This document shows positions 54,423 to 62,570 of a stretch of DNA of 64,000 bases, piece by piece. Every line of letters starts with the position of its first letter. The stretch's first letter is position 1. The translations under genes and the position numbers were made by a program. The notes under the pieces were generated by a model. It did not search any database, had not been told where the DNA came from, and saw nothing but the letters and a program-made list of their open reading frames with translations. This DNA is from Stenotrophomonas sp. 169 (GTDB lineage Bacteria; Pseudomonadota; Gammaproteobacteria; Xanthomonadales; Xanthomonadaceae): assembly GCF_014621775.1 (NCBI RefSeq), contig NZ_CP061204.1, forward strand, positions 2,748,501-2,812,500, written 5' to 3'.

Positions 54423-55724
54423 ATGAAGCCCTCCCTGCCCTCTGCTCCCCACGATCCTCGCCGCGCCCAACTGCGCCGGTTGAAGGCCATCGCCTTCGGC
54501 ATGTTGCTGGTCATGCTGGCCGGATTCGCGGTCAGCCACTGGCAGGGAGAGCGCGGCGCCTGGGCATGGGTCTCTGCGTTCTGCGAGGCGGCCGCTGTCG
54601 GCGCGATGGCGGACTGGTTCGCCGTCGTGGCACTGTTCCGCCGCCCCATGGGCCTGCCGATTCCGCACACCGCCATCATCCCGCGCAGCAAGGAACGCAT
54701 CGGCGACAGTCTGGCGGTATTCGTGCGCGATCAGTTCCTCGCCCCGGACATGCTGCTGGCACGATTGAAGGTGTTCGATCCGGCGGCACGCCTCGGCAGC
54801 TGGCTGTCCGCGCCGGAACAGGTACGCATGCTGGCCGATATGGCACGCACGTGGGCGCTGCAGGCGCTGGACTTCTTCGATGAAACGGCCGTACGGCGGC
54901 AACTGCACGCGTTCGTGGTGCAGCAGTTGCGGCAGTGGAATGCGGCCTCCACCGCGGGTGAGCTGCTGGCCCTGCTGACCGCCGATGGCCGCCATCAGCG
55001 CGTACTGGACGAAGGCCTGCAACGCGTCGCACGATGGCTGGAGCAGCCGGAAGTGAAAGAGCGCGCATCGCAGTTGATCGTGCGCTACATCCAGCGTGAG
55101 TGGCCCACCCTGTCCAGCACCGTGAACTGGATCAAGCCGATCGATGAGATCGGCGACAGCCTGGCCGAGCGACTGGCAGGCGCAGTGCTTGAAGAAATGC
55201 AGCAGGTGCTCGCCGAACCGATGCATCCGCTGCGCCAGGATTACGAGGCCTGGCTGGGCAATTACGTACAGCGGCTGCGCGAAGACCCGGCGCTGGCCGA
55301 ACGCATCGAGCAGTTGAAGCAGGAAATGATCGACCACCCGGCCCTGCAGGACTATGTGCAGGGGCTGTGGTCGCGCATCCACGCCAGCCTGCGCGCCGAT
55401 CTGCAGAGTGAGACCTCCGCGTTGGCAGGCTATCTGGAACGCAGCATGGCCGCGCTGGGCCGCAGCCTGTCATCGGACCCGGCGCTGCGTGACGCGCTCA
55501 ACCAGCATCTGCTGGAAGGTGCCCAGCGCTTGACCTCGCGCCTGCGCGATGGCGTCACCACGCATATCGCTCAAACGGTAAAAGGCTGGGACGAGCGCCA
55601 CCTGGTGGAGCAGCTGGAACTGAGCGTGGGCCGCGACCTGCAGTTCATCCGCTTCAACGGCACGCTGGTCGGTGGGCTGATCGGTCTGTTGCTGCATGCC
55701 GCCACCACGTTCCTGCCCGGGTAA
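54423..55724 (+). CDS. DUF445 membrane protein
   Basis: 433 residues. An N-terminal membrane helix (AIAFGMLLVMLAGFAVSHW), the family motif GAMADWFAVVALFRRPMGLPIPHTAIIPRSKERIG near 61, a long helical body, and a C-terminal membrane helix (GTLVGGLIGLLLHAATTF). Inner-membrane protein of unknown function, widespread. Downstream of the inverted REP dimer. Confidence 0.85.
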   Translation: MKPSLPSAPHDPRRAQLRRLKAIAFGMLLVMLAGFAVSHWQGERGAWAWVSAFCEAAAVGAMADWFAVVALFRRPMGLPIPHTAIIPRSKERIGDSLAVFVRDQFLAPDMLLARLKVFDPAARLGSWLSAPEQVRMLADMARTWALQALDFFDETAVRRQLHAFVVQQLRQWNAASTAGELLALLTADGRHQRVLDEGLQRVARWLEQPEVKERASQLIVRYIQREWPTLSSTVNWIKPIDEIGDSLAERLAGAVLEEMQQVLAEPMHPLRQDYEAWLGNYVQRLREDPALAERIEQLKQEMIDHPALQDYVQGLWSRIHASLRADLQSETSALAGYLERSMAALGRSLSSDPALRDALNQHLLEGAQRLTSRLRDGVTTHIAQTVKGWDERHLVEQLELSVGRDLQFIRFNGTLVGGLIGLLLHAATTFLPG

Positions 55725-55998
55725 GCCGCGTTGCGTACAGCGCGCGCGCAGGGCCGCGCCACCGATTGATCCTGAAGCAGAGACTGCTGCCTGCGATCGA
55801 TTTTTTCGACACCATCCGCTCTGTGATTAGCGACAAACTCCGCACCGTCGCACCTGCCTAGCATTGGCCGTGCCCGCCCGCCAACAGCGGCAGCGGCGAG
55901 CCAGTCCTTGATCACCCTGAGAGGCCCGCTTCGTGCAGGGCCAGGAGACGTTGCGGCCTGAACATCCCTGCCGCTCTGCCTCAGCCGGATCCCTAACC
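55725..55998. other. Gap upstream of the LasA-like gene
   Basis: 274 bases without a gene. Contains a GTG at 55933 that would extend the next ORF by 22 residues ahead of its signal peptide, which I judge unlikely. Nothing else was recognised. Confidence 0.5.
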
Positions 55999-57138
55999 AT
56001 GACCGTCTACAAGCGTCCTCTGTTCAGACCCTTGCTGCTTGCTGTTCTCTGTGCTGCGTCCACGCTGTCGATTGCGCACGCCGGCACGCCCTCCCTGCAC
56101 AGCCAGCACCTTGTCTACCAGTACGACGAAATGTTTGATTTCAATATCGGCGAGTGGCTGGAAACGCATGCGCCACCGCTGGCTGCGCAGGCAGAGACGC
56201 TTTCCCACTGGTCGGGCTACAGCGGGATCAGCCCGCGTGTGCTGCTTGCGCTGATGGAGCTGCAGACCGGCGTGTTGAGCTCCCCCCAGCCGAGTGCGGC
56301 AAGGCTGGAGCGGCCGTTTGGCACGCTTGTCGCCACGACGGGTTTCAGTGCGCAGTTGCGCGATGTTGCCGAGACGCTGCGCGATGCGATGTACGACGCC
56401 GCTGACAGAAGCACCCGTGGTCCTGTTGCGCTTTCTACCGGCAATCCGCTGCGTACGTTGTATGCGCTGGCAGGAACCGAAAGCGTGCGTGCGGCGCAGT
56501 TGGCGGATATCGGATTCGTTGATGTCTACCGCCGTCTGTTCGCAACCGAGCCAACGCAGGTATCGCGTACGGCGCAGCCCCGCGCCGACGCTCCACCGAC
56601 GAACCTGCTGCAGTTCCCGTACCCGCTCAACGCCCGCTGGTACGTCGGAGGAGCGCACACCAATTCCGGAAGCGGCAGCTTTCCGATGTCCTCGCTGGAC
56701 GTGGGCGTGGGCGGGTGGTGGGGCAGCGACCAGAGCCGCAACTGGGTATCCGCCTCCGCTGCCGGAAAATTCAAACGCCACTCTTCCTGCATGGCTGAAA
56801 TCGTGCACGACGGGGGTTGGTCCACTACCTACTACCACCTGATGAACATCCGCCCCGCCACCGGCGACACCGTTACGGCCAACGCCCCCATCGCGAACCC
56901 CGCGAACAGCCTGGTGCAGGCATTGTGCAACGGGGGTGCATCGACAGGCCCACACCTGCATTGGTCACTGAAGTCCAACGGAAGCCACCACCATCTGAAC
57001 GGCATCACCCTGTCCAGCTACGTGATAACCGCCACGGGTTCCAGTTATGACGTCAATTGCCAACGCTTCAATCTCAGCCGAAACGGCAGTCGCTCCTGTT
57101 TCGGCTACTACACCAACATAGGTGTCGACGCTCCCTGA
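55999..57138 (+). CDS. LasA-like M23 metalloendopeptidase, secreted
   Basis: 379 residues from the ATG at 55999. Signal peptide (MTVYKRPLFRPLLLAVLCAASTLSIAHAG), a pro-region (about 30-200), then an M23A domain with zinc motif HTNSGSGSFPMSSLD (His and Asp) and HLHW (His near 319). Four Cys in the mature part could form two disulfides. Resembles LasA/beta-lytic endopeptidases that cut pentaglycine or other cell-wall bridges of competitors. A surface or predatory role is inferred from the family. Confidence 0.87.
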   Translation: MTVYKRPLFRPLLLAVLCAASTLSIAHAGTPSLHSQHLVYQYDEMFDFNIGEWLETHAPPLAAQAETLSHWSGYSGISPRVLLALMELQTGVLSSPQPSAARLERPFGTLVATTGFSAQLRDVAETLRDAMYDAADRSTRGPVALSTGNPLRTLYALAGTESVRAAQLADIGFVDVYRRLFATEPTQVSRTAQPRADAPPTNLLQFPYPLNARWYVGGAHTNSGSGSFPMSSLDVGVGGWWGSDQSRNWVSASAAGKFKRHSSCMAEIVHDGGWSTTYYHLMNIRPATGDTVTANAPIANPANSLVQALCNGGASTGPHLHWSLKSNGSHHHLNGITLSSYVITATGSSYDVNCQRFNLSRNGSRSCFGYYTNIGVDAP

Positions 57139-57189
57139 ATAGGGTATTCTCCCGCGCATCGCGCGCCAAGGCGGTGCGCCGGGGGAACC

Positions 57190-57591
57190 ATGACCAGGAT
57201 GTTGGTGACGCTGGCGCTGTGCGCGCTGGCAACGCAGGCGCATGCGCAACGCGTGTACAAATGCAGCGACGGCAAGCAGACCATCTACCAGTCCGTGCCG
57301 TGCCCGAAAGAGCTGGACACCGGCGTCAGCCGCCCTATCGTGCGCGACCCCAACCTGACCTCCGCCGACCGCGTGCGGGTGGCCCGCGAGACGTCGCAGG
57401 CGCGCCGTTGGGTCCGCGAAAGCGTCGGCTATGACCAGCCGGACATACGCGGCACGGTCATCGACAACGTCGTCGATGCGGAAGCGTGCGAGGACGCGCG
57501 CGTCCGCAAGGAAATGACCGAGGTGTTCACGGGACGCACGGCGCCCGAACGCGTCAACAAGGAAATCCACCGCGCGTGCGCGGTTCGCTGA
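57190..57591 (+). CDS. Secreted DUF4124-like protein
   Basis: 133 residues. Signal peptide (MTRMLVTLALCALATQAHA), then RVYKCSDGKQTIYQSVPCPKELDTG, the DUF4124 motif with paired Cys. Two further Cys at the end (EACED, HRACAVR). Function unknown; in this window a similar N-terminal segment is part of the transglycosylase at 23.6 kb. Confidence 0.8.
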   Translation: MTRMLVTLALCALATQAHAQRVYKCSDGKQTIYQSVPCPKELDTGVSRPIVRDPNLTSADRVRVARETSQARRWVRESVGYDQPDIRGTVIDNVVDAEACEDARVRKEMTEVFTGRTAPERVNKEIHRACAVR

Positions 57592-57651
57592 CCGACTGAT
57601 GCGCCATCCGTTCGTCCATGGGACCGTACTGAAAACGCTTGCTTAACTAAA

Positions 57652-57666
57652 TGCGAATACTTATCA
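57652..57666 (+). promoter_or_regulatory. Fur-box-like site before the iron cassette
   Basis: TGCGAATACTTATCA matches TGATAATNATTATCA at 11 of 14 specified positions, about 210 bases upstream of the receptor ATG. No other Fur evidence is visible; the match is good enough for a candidate. Confidence 0.6.
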
Positions 57667-57874
57667 TTTAAGCATTGTCGTACGCCCAGCCAGTCAGTTG
57701 CGGATGCTCTGCTTCCGTCTCCGCCGCCCCGTGTACCCACACCACTGTCTGCCGCTCGGGCCCTGCGCCCGCGCGGCGACGATGGGAGCGGGCGCTGACT
57801 GCAGCGCTGAGCGCACGCGTCCACGCGGCCGCTTCCATCGCCGGCTTTTTTACCTGCATGGATACGCATCCCTC

Positions 57875-60097
57875 ATGTCGTCCCCGTTCGTTGCACCCGC
57901 CCCATCGCGCCTCGCCGTCGCCATCACCAGCCTGCTGTTGGCCGCCACCGCCCACGCCGAGGCGCCTGCTGCCGATGCCGCGCGCACCCTCGATGCCGTA
58001 CAGGTGACCGCCGACGGTGAAATCGACAACGGCTATACGGTGAAGCACGCGCGGACCGCGACCAAGCTGGACCTGTCGCTGCGCGAAACCCCGCAGTCGG
58101 TGACCGTGATCACCCGCCAGCGCCTGGACGACATGGGCCTGTTCGCCCTGTCCGATGTGATGGCCCAGGTTACCGGCGTGCATGTGTCGGTCACCGACAG
58201 CGAACGCATCAACTATGTGTCGCGTGGCTACAACATCACCAATTTCCAGGTCGATGGCATGCTCAACACCTTCGGCGGTTCGATCAAGACCAACACCGAC
58301 AGCGTGATCTACGAGCGTATCGAGGTGATCCGCGGTGCCACCGGCCTGACCACGGGTGCCGGCGATCCGTCGGGCACCATCAGCTTCGTGCGCAAGCGCC
58401 CGACCGACACCTTCCAGGCCGGGGCCAACCTGACCCTGGGCCGCTGGGGCAACCAACGCCTGGAAGCCGATCTCGGCGGCCCGGTGGCGCTGGACGGTCG
58501 CGTCCGCGCGCGCGTGGTCGCGGCCAAGCAGCAGAGCGATTCCTTCCGCGATGTCTACACACTGGACAAAGACGTGTTCTACGGCATCGTGCAGGCCGAC
58601 GTCACTGACAGCACACTGCTTGAACTGGGCTACGAGTACCAGTCACCGCATACCCGCGGTGTGACGTGGGGCGTGGTGCCGTACTGGGGCGCCGATGGCA
58701 CGCCGGCGAACCTGCCGCGCTCGACCAACCTGTCCGCCTCGTGGAGCAGCTGGCCGATCATCGAGAAGACGCGTTTCGTCCGCCTGGAACAGCAGCTCGG
58801 CAATGGCTGGTCGGCCAAGGCCAACGTCACCCATGCCGACCGCGATACCGACGGCAGCGTCTGGTACGGCGCATCGGGTTACCCGCGCCCCGATGGCACC
58901 GGCGTGGTGGCCTACATCTCGCACTTCAACGAAAAGAGCACGATGTCGGTGTTCGACCTCAACGTCAGTGGCCCGTTCAAGCTGTTCGGACGGGACCATG
59001 AACTGGTGTTCGGCGTGGGCCAGTCGGTGCGCAAGGGCGAATCGGATGCCATCGATTTCGACTACAGCGATGCCTACGCCAGGGTGCCGGACTGGCGACA
59101 CTGGACCGGCGAGGTTCCGCGTCTGCCGGTGACCCGCCTGGGCTATCTCGCTTCGGAGAACGAGCTGAAGCAGCGCGCTGCCTATGTGGCCGCACGCCTG
59201 CAGCTGGCCGATCCGCTGCTGGCGGTGGTCGGTGCGCGCTACGGCAGCTGGGAAACCACGAGCTGGCGCTATACGCACGACACCGCGGGCGCGCTCACCG
59301 CCACCACGCGCACGGGCTATAAGCCCGACGACTCCCTGACCCCGTATCTCGGCCTGGTCTACGACTTCAATCGCAACTTCAGCGGTTATGTCAGCTACAC
59401 CGACATCTTCCAGCCGCAGAACTACCGCGATCGCGACGGTGATTACCTGGAGCCGGTGGTCGGCAACATGTGGGAGGGCGGCCTGAAGGCGGAGTTCTTT
59501 GATGGCCTGCTCAATGCATCGGCCGCGGTCTTCGAGGGCGAGCAGGACAACGTGGCGGAGATCGATGATTCGGTGCCGCCGTCGTCGCTGCCCGATGGCA
59601 GCCAGGCCTATCGATCCACCGGCAAGGGCAACAAGGTGAAGGGGTGGGAACTGGAGACCCAAGGCAGCATCGGCGAGCACTGGAACCTGTCCGCCGGCTT
59701 CGCCCATACCACCATCCGCAACCGTGCCGGCGTGCTGCAGAAAACCACGACGCCGCAGGATACGTTCCGCCTCAACACCAGCTGGCGTCCGGGCGGCATC
59801 GAAGGCCGGTTCTGGCTGGGCGGTGGGGTCACCTGGCAGAGCGGCATCTGGAACAACAGCAGCAAGCCGCGCGCGGATTACCTGACCACGGGTCGGACCG
59901 AACCCGCGCGCATCGAACAGGACGCGTTCTACCTGGTGAACCTGTCGGCGGGCTATCGCTTCGACGAGAACTTCAGTGCCCAGCTCAATATCAACAACCT
60001 GCTGGACAAGGCGTACTACAACAATGTCGGCTTCTACCAGGGCGTTTATTGGGGCGAGCCGCGCAACGTCACCGTGACGCTGCGCTGGAAGCTCTGA
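57875..60097 (+). CDS. TonB-dependent siderophore receptor
   Basis: 740 residues from the ATG at 57875. Signal peptide ending ATAHAEA, a TonB box-like stretch (LDAVQVTAD), plug domain (about 50-160, ETPQSVTVITRQRLDDMGL, NFQVDGMLN, ERIEVIRGATGLTTGAGDPSGTI) and a 22-strand-type barrel ending in VTLRWKL with an aromatic next to the end. Resembles FhuE/FpvA-type ferric siderophore receptors (secretin-like SIGNATURE not seen, as is typical for plain receptors). First gene of a four-gene cassette with a Fur-box-like site. Confidence 0.92.
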   Translation: MSSPFVAPAPSRLAVAITSLLLAATAHAEAPAADAARTLDAVQVTADGEIDNGYTVKHARTATKLDLSLRETPQSVTVITRQRLDDMGLFALSDVMAQVTGVHVSVTDSERINYVSRGYNITNFQVDGMLNTFGGSIKTNTDSVIYERIEVIRGATGLTTGAGDPSGTISFVRKRPTDTFQAGANLTLGRWGNQRLEADLGGPVALDGRVRARVVAAKQQSDSFRDVYTLDKDVFYGIVQADVTDSTLLELGYEYQSPHTRGVTWGVVPYWGADGTPANLPRSTNLSASWSSWPIIEKTRFVRLEQQLGNGWSAKANVTHADRDTDGSVWYGASGYPRPDGTGVVAYISHFNEKSTMSVFDLNVSGPFKLFGRDHELVFGVGQSVRKGESDAIDFDYSDAYARVPDWRHWTGEVPRLPVTRLGYLASENELKQRAAYVAARLQLADPLLAVVGARYGSWETTSWRYTHDTAGALTATTRTGYKPDDSLTPYLGLVYDFNRNFSGYVSYTDIFQPQNYRDRDGDYLEPVVGNMWEGGLKAEFFDGLLNASAAVFEGEQDNVAEIDDSVPPSSLPDGSQAYRSTGKGNKVKGWELETQGSIGEHWNLSAGFAHTTIRNRAGVLQKTTTPQDTFRLNTSWRPGGIEGRFWLGGGVTWQSGIWNNSSKPRADYLTTGRTEPARIEQDAFYLVNLSAGYRFDENFSAQLNINNLLDKAYYNNVGFYQGVYWGEPRNVTVTLRWKL

Positions 60098-60152
60098 ACC
60101 CTCTCACGTTTCCCTGGGGCAGCACTGCCTCCAACCGCAACGCAGGATCACC

Positions 60153-60485
60153 GTGGACCGCTCGCCAACTTCCGCCAGCACGACCGCCAGCCCCCGCCTG
60201 GCCGCGTTCTTCGCCCGCCCCGGCTGGGGCGTGTTTTCGCGCAGCATGGCGGCCATTTTCGGTGGCTACGCGCTGGCCGCAGTAACCAGCGTGTTCTGTG
60301 CGCTCGTCGTGCCCGGCCCGCGCGGCCAGGCCGTGTTGACCGGCATGCTGGTTGCCATCGTGGTCTGCGCCTGCGCGGCCTTGTGGGCGTTCGCCACCCG
60401 CACCGCGCTGCGGGCGTGGGTCGGGATTCTGCTGCCCACCCTGCTCATGGCGGCGGTGGCACGTGCACTGGGAGCATGGGCATGA
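60153..60485 (+). CDS. DUF3649 small membrane protein
   Basis: 110 residues from a GTG at 60153 with AGGA six bases upstream; an in-frame ATG at 60246 would remove the first part. Three predicted helices with AAIFGGYALAAVTSVFCALVV near 33. DUF3649 proteins accompany PepSY and DUF3325 genes after siderophore receptors. Overlaps the PepSY gene start (ATGA). Confidence 0.83.
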   Translation: MDRSPTSASTTASPRLAAFFARPGWGVFSRSMAAIFGGYALAAVTSVFCALVVPGPRGQAVLTGMLVAIVVCACAALWAFATRTALRAWVGILLPTLLMAAVARALGAWA

Positions 60486-62104
60486 AGAACGGATTCCGTC
60501 AGTCGATGGCATGGCTGCATACCTGGACCGGACTGCTGGTCGGCTGGCTGCTGCTGTTGATTTTCATGGCCGGCACGGCCAGCTATTACCGCGAGGAAAT
60601 CAGCCGCTGGATGCGCCCTGAGCTGCCGGCCACCACGGTCAGTACCGATGTCGCCGCCGAACGGGCAGTGGGTTACCTGCAGACCCATGCCGGCCAGGCC
60701 GAAACGTGGTTCGTCACCCTGCCCGATCCACGCAACCCGGCCATGCGGATGTTCTGGCGCAACCCCGAATCGATGGTCAAGCCGCCGGTGGAAGGCGAGC
60801 GACGGCGGCGTGGCGGCGGTCGTTTCGGCGATGCGACCATCGATCCGAACACCGGCGAAAAACTGGAAGCACGCGAGACCCGCGGCGGCGAGTTCTTCTA
60901 CCGCCTGCATTTCGACCTTCATTACATCCCGGTGTTGTGGGCGCGCTACCTGGTCGGTTTCTGCGCGATGTTCATGCTGGTGGCGATCATCACCGGTGTC
61001 ATCACGCACAAGAAGATATTCAAGGACTTCTTCACCTTCCGCAAAGACAAGGGGCTGCGCTCCTGGCTGGATTTCCACAACGTCAGCGCAGTGATGGCGC
61101 TGCCGTACCACGCGATGATCACCTATACCGGCATCGTCACCCTGATGGTGATGTACCTGCCGTGGGGCATGAAAGTGGCCTACCCGACCGACGAAGACGC
61201 GTTCTTCAGCGAGGCCTTCGGTGGCATGCCCGAGATCAGTGCGCCGGCCGAAGGACGCGCTGCCGCCCTGCCGATCCAGCAATTGCTCGACAGCGCGCGG
61301 ACGCATTGGAAGGGCGTGGACGTGTCCGGGTTCAGCGTCACCAGCCCTGGCGCGGCCAATGCGGTGATCGACATCCGCCAGCGCGATGGCCGTCGCCTGT
61401 CCACCGATACGCCGGCGCTGCGCTATGACATGGTCAGCGGCGAACTGCTGATGGAGACGCCGGCGTCCGGCGCGGCCACCGCCACCCGTGGCGTGATGTA
61501 TGGCCTGCACCTGGCGCGCTTCGCCGACTGGGGCCTGCGTGCCCTGTTCTTCCTGTCCGGGCTGACCGGCTGCCTGATGGTGGCCAGCGGCGTGGTGCTG
61601 TGGGCGGTCAAGGAGCGTCCCAAGCATGCGAAGACCGGCAGGATCGGCTTCGGCCTGCGCCTCGTCGATGCACTGAACATCGGGGCGGTGGCCGGCCTGC
61701 CGATCGCGTTCGCGTCGTACTTCTGGGCCAACCGGCTGCTGCCGCTGCAGACCGCCGAGCGCGCCGATGCGGAAGTGAGCGTGTTCTTCTATGCGTGGGG
61801 CACCGCGTTGTTGGCCGCCTTCATCTGGCCCAAGCGGGTGATGTGGACGTGGCAGTTGTACTTGGGTGCGGCGCTGTTCGCGCTGTTGCCGCTGCTCAAC
61901 GCACTGACCACCCACGCCCACCTGGGCGTCACGATTCCGGCCGGTGACTGGGTGCTGGCCGGCTTTGACCTGGTGATGCTGGCGTTCGGCGCCATGCTGG
62001 CGATGTGTGGCTGGCGCATGCAGCGCTGGACGCCGCCACTGACGGCCGCGGAGAAGAAGAAACGCGCTGCCGCAGCCGCCGTTGCAGCGGAGGCCCGGGC
62101 ATGA
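60482..62104 (+). CDS. PepSY-associated membrane protein, putative siderophore-iron reductase
   Basis: 540 residues. Four or more membrane helices with PepSY-like segments: WLHTWTGLLVGWLLLLIFMAG near 11, FYRLHFDLHYIPVLWARYLVGF near 140, and DFHNVSAVMALPYHAMITYTGI near 197 with conserved His. The first and third helices carry His pairs typical of haem-binding reductases. Possibly reduces ferric siderophores after import. Overlaps neighbours on both sides by four bases. Confidence 0.87.
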   Translation: MKNGFRQSMAWLHTWTGLLVGWLLLLIFMAGTASYYREEISRWMRPELPATTVSTDVAAERAVGYLQTHAGQAETWFVTLPDPRNPAMRMFWRNPESMVKPPVEGERRRRGGGRFGDATIDPNTGEKLEARETRGGEFFYRLHFDLHYIPVLWARYLVGFCAMFMLVAIITGVITHKKIFKDFFTFRKDKGLRSWLDFHNVSAVMALPYHAMITYTGIVTLMVMYLPWGMKVAYPTDEDAFFSEAFGGMPEISAPAEGRAAALPIQQLLDSARTHWKGVDVSGFSVTSPGAANAVIDIRQRDGRRLSTDTPALRYDMVSGELLMETPASGAATATRGVMYGLHLARFADWGLRALFFLSGLTGCLMVASGVVLWAVKERPKHAKTGRIGFGLRLVDALNIGAVAGLPIAFASYFWANRLLPLQTAERADAEVSVFFYAWGTALLAAFIWPKRVMWTWQLYLGAALFALLPLLNALTTHAHLGVTIPAGDWVLAGFDLVMLAFGAMLAMCGWRMQRWTPPLTAAEKKKRAAAAAVAAEARA

Positions 62105-62430
62105 TGCTGCTCGCCCTGTGCCTGTCCTTCAGTGCGTTCACCGCGCTCTCGCTGGCGATGGAAAAGCACCAGATGGACCTGCATGGACGGCAGGCCGCAC
62201 CGGTGTCACGGCGACGCATGTGGTCCGTGCTGGGCTGGCTGCTGCTGGCGGCAGCCTTCGCCCTGTGCGTGGTCGATCATGGCTGGGCGCTGGGCCCGGT
62301 GCTGTGGCTGGGCGCGATGACCCTGGGCGGCCTGCTGCTGGCGTTTGGCCTGTACCCGTGGAAGCCACGCTGGATCGTGCCGCTGGCCGTGGCGTTGCCG
62401 GCGATGGGCCTGGTCGCGGCGGTGCTCTGA
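62101..62430 (+). CDS. DUF3325 small membrane protein
   Basis: 109 residues, start ATG at 62101 overlapping the PepSY stop. Three hydrophobic helices; EKHQMDLHGRQ between the first two is shared with DUF3325 proteins. Last gene of the iron cassette. Function unknown, probably supports PepSY. Confidence 0.85.
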   Translation: MMLLALCLSFSAFTALSLAMEKHQMDLHGRQAAPVSRRRMWSVLGWLLLAAAFALCVVDHGWALGPVLWLGAMTLGGLLLAFGLYPWKPRWIVPLAVALPAMGLVAAVL

Positions 62431-62455
62431 CCAAGGCGATGGTCTGACCACGGCG

Positions 62456-62488
62456 CCGCTGCGCTCGCCGAGCATGGCTCGGCGCTAC
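62456..62488 (-). repeat. GTAG/SMAG-type REP, inverted single copy
   Basis: Reverse copy with stem CCGAGCatgGCTCGG ending GCTAC at 62488, between DUF3325 and the converging rlmKL. Confidence 0.85.
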
Positions 62489-62501
62489 CACCGTGTAACC
62501 C

Positions 62502-62563
62502 CATGACGGCTACCGGCCGTCATGCGTCATGTGGGACGGCAGTGACGGCCGCCGGCCGTCACT
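62502..62563. terminator. Two adjacent hairpins between convergent genes
   Basis: CATGACGGC/GCCGTCATG (62502-62510 with 62516-62524) and AGTGACGGCC/GGCCGTCACT (62541-62550 with 62554-62563). Both contain TGACGGC. No T run follows either, so the terminator label rests only on position 8 bases beyond the rlmKL stop and 70 beyond DUF3325. Confidence 0.4.
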
Positions 62564-62570
62564 GAGCTGG

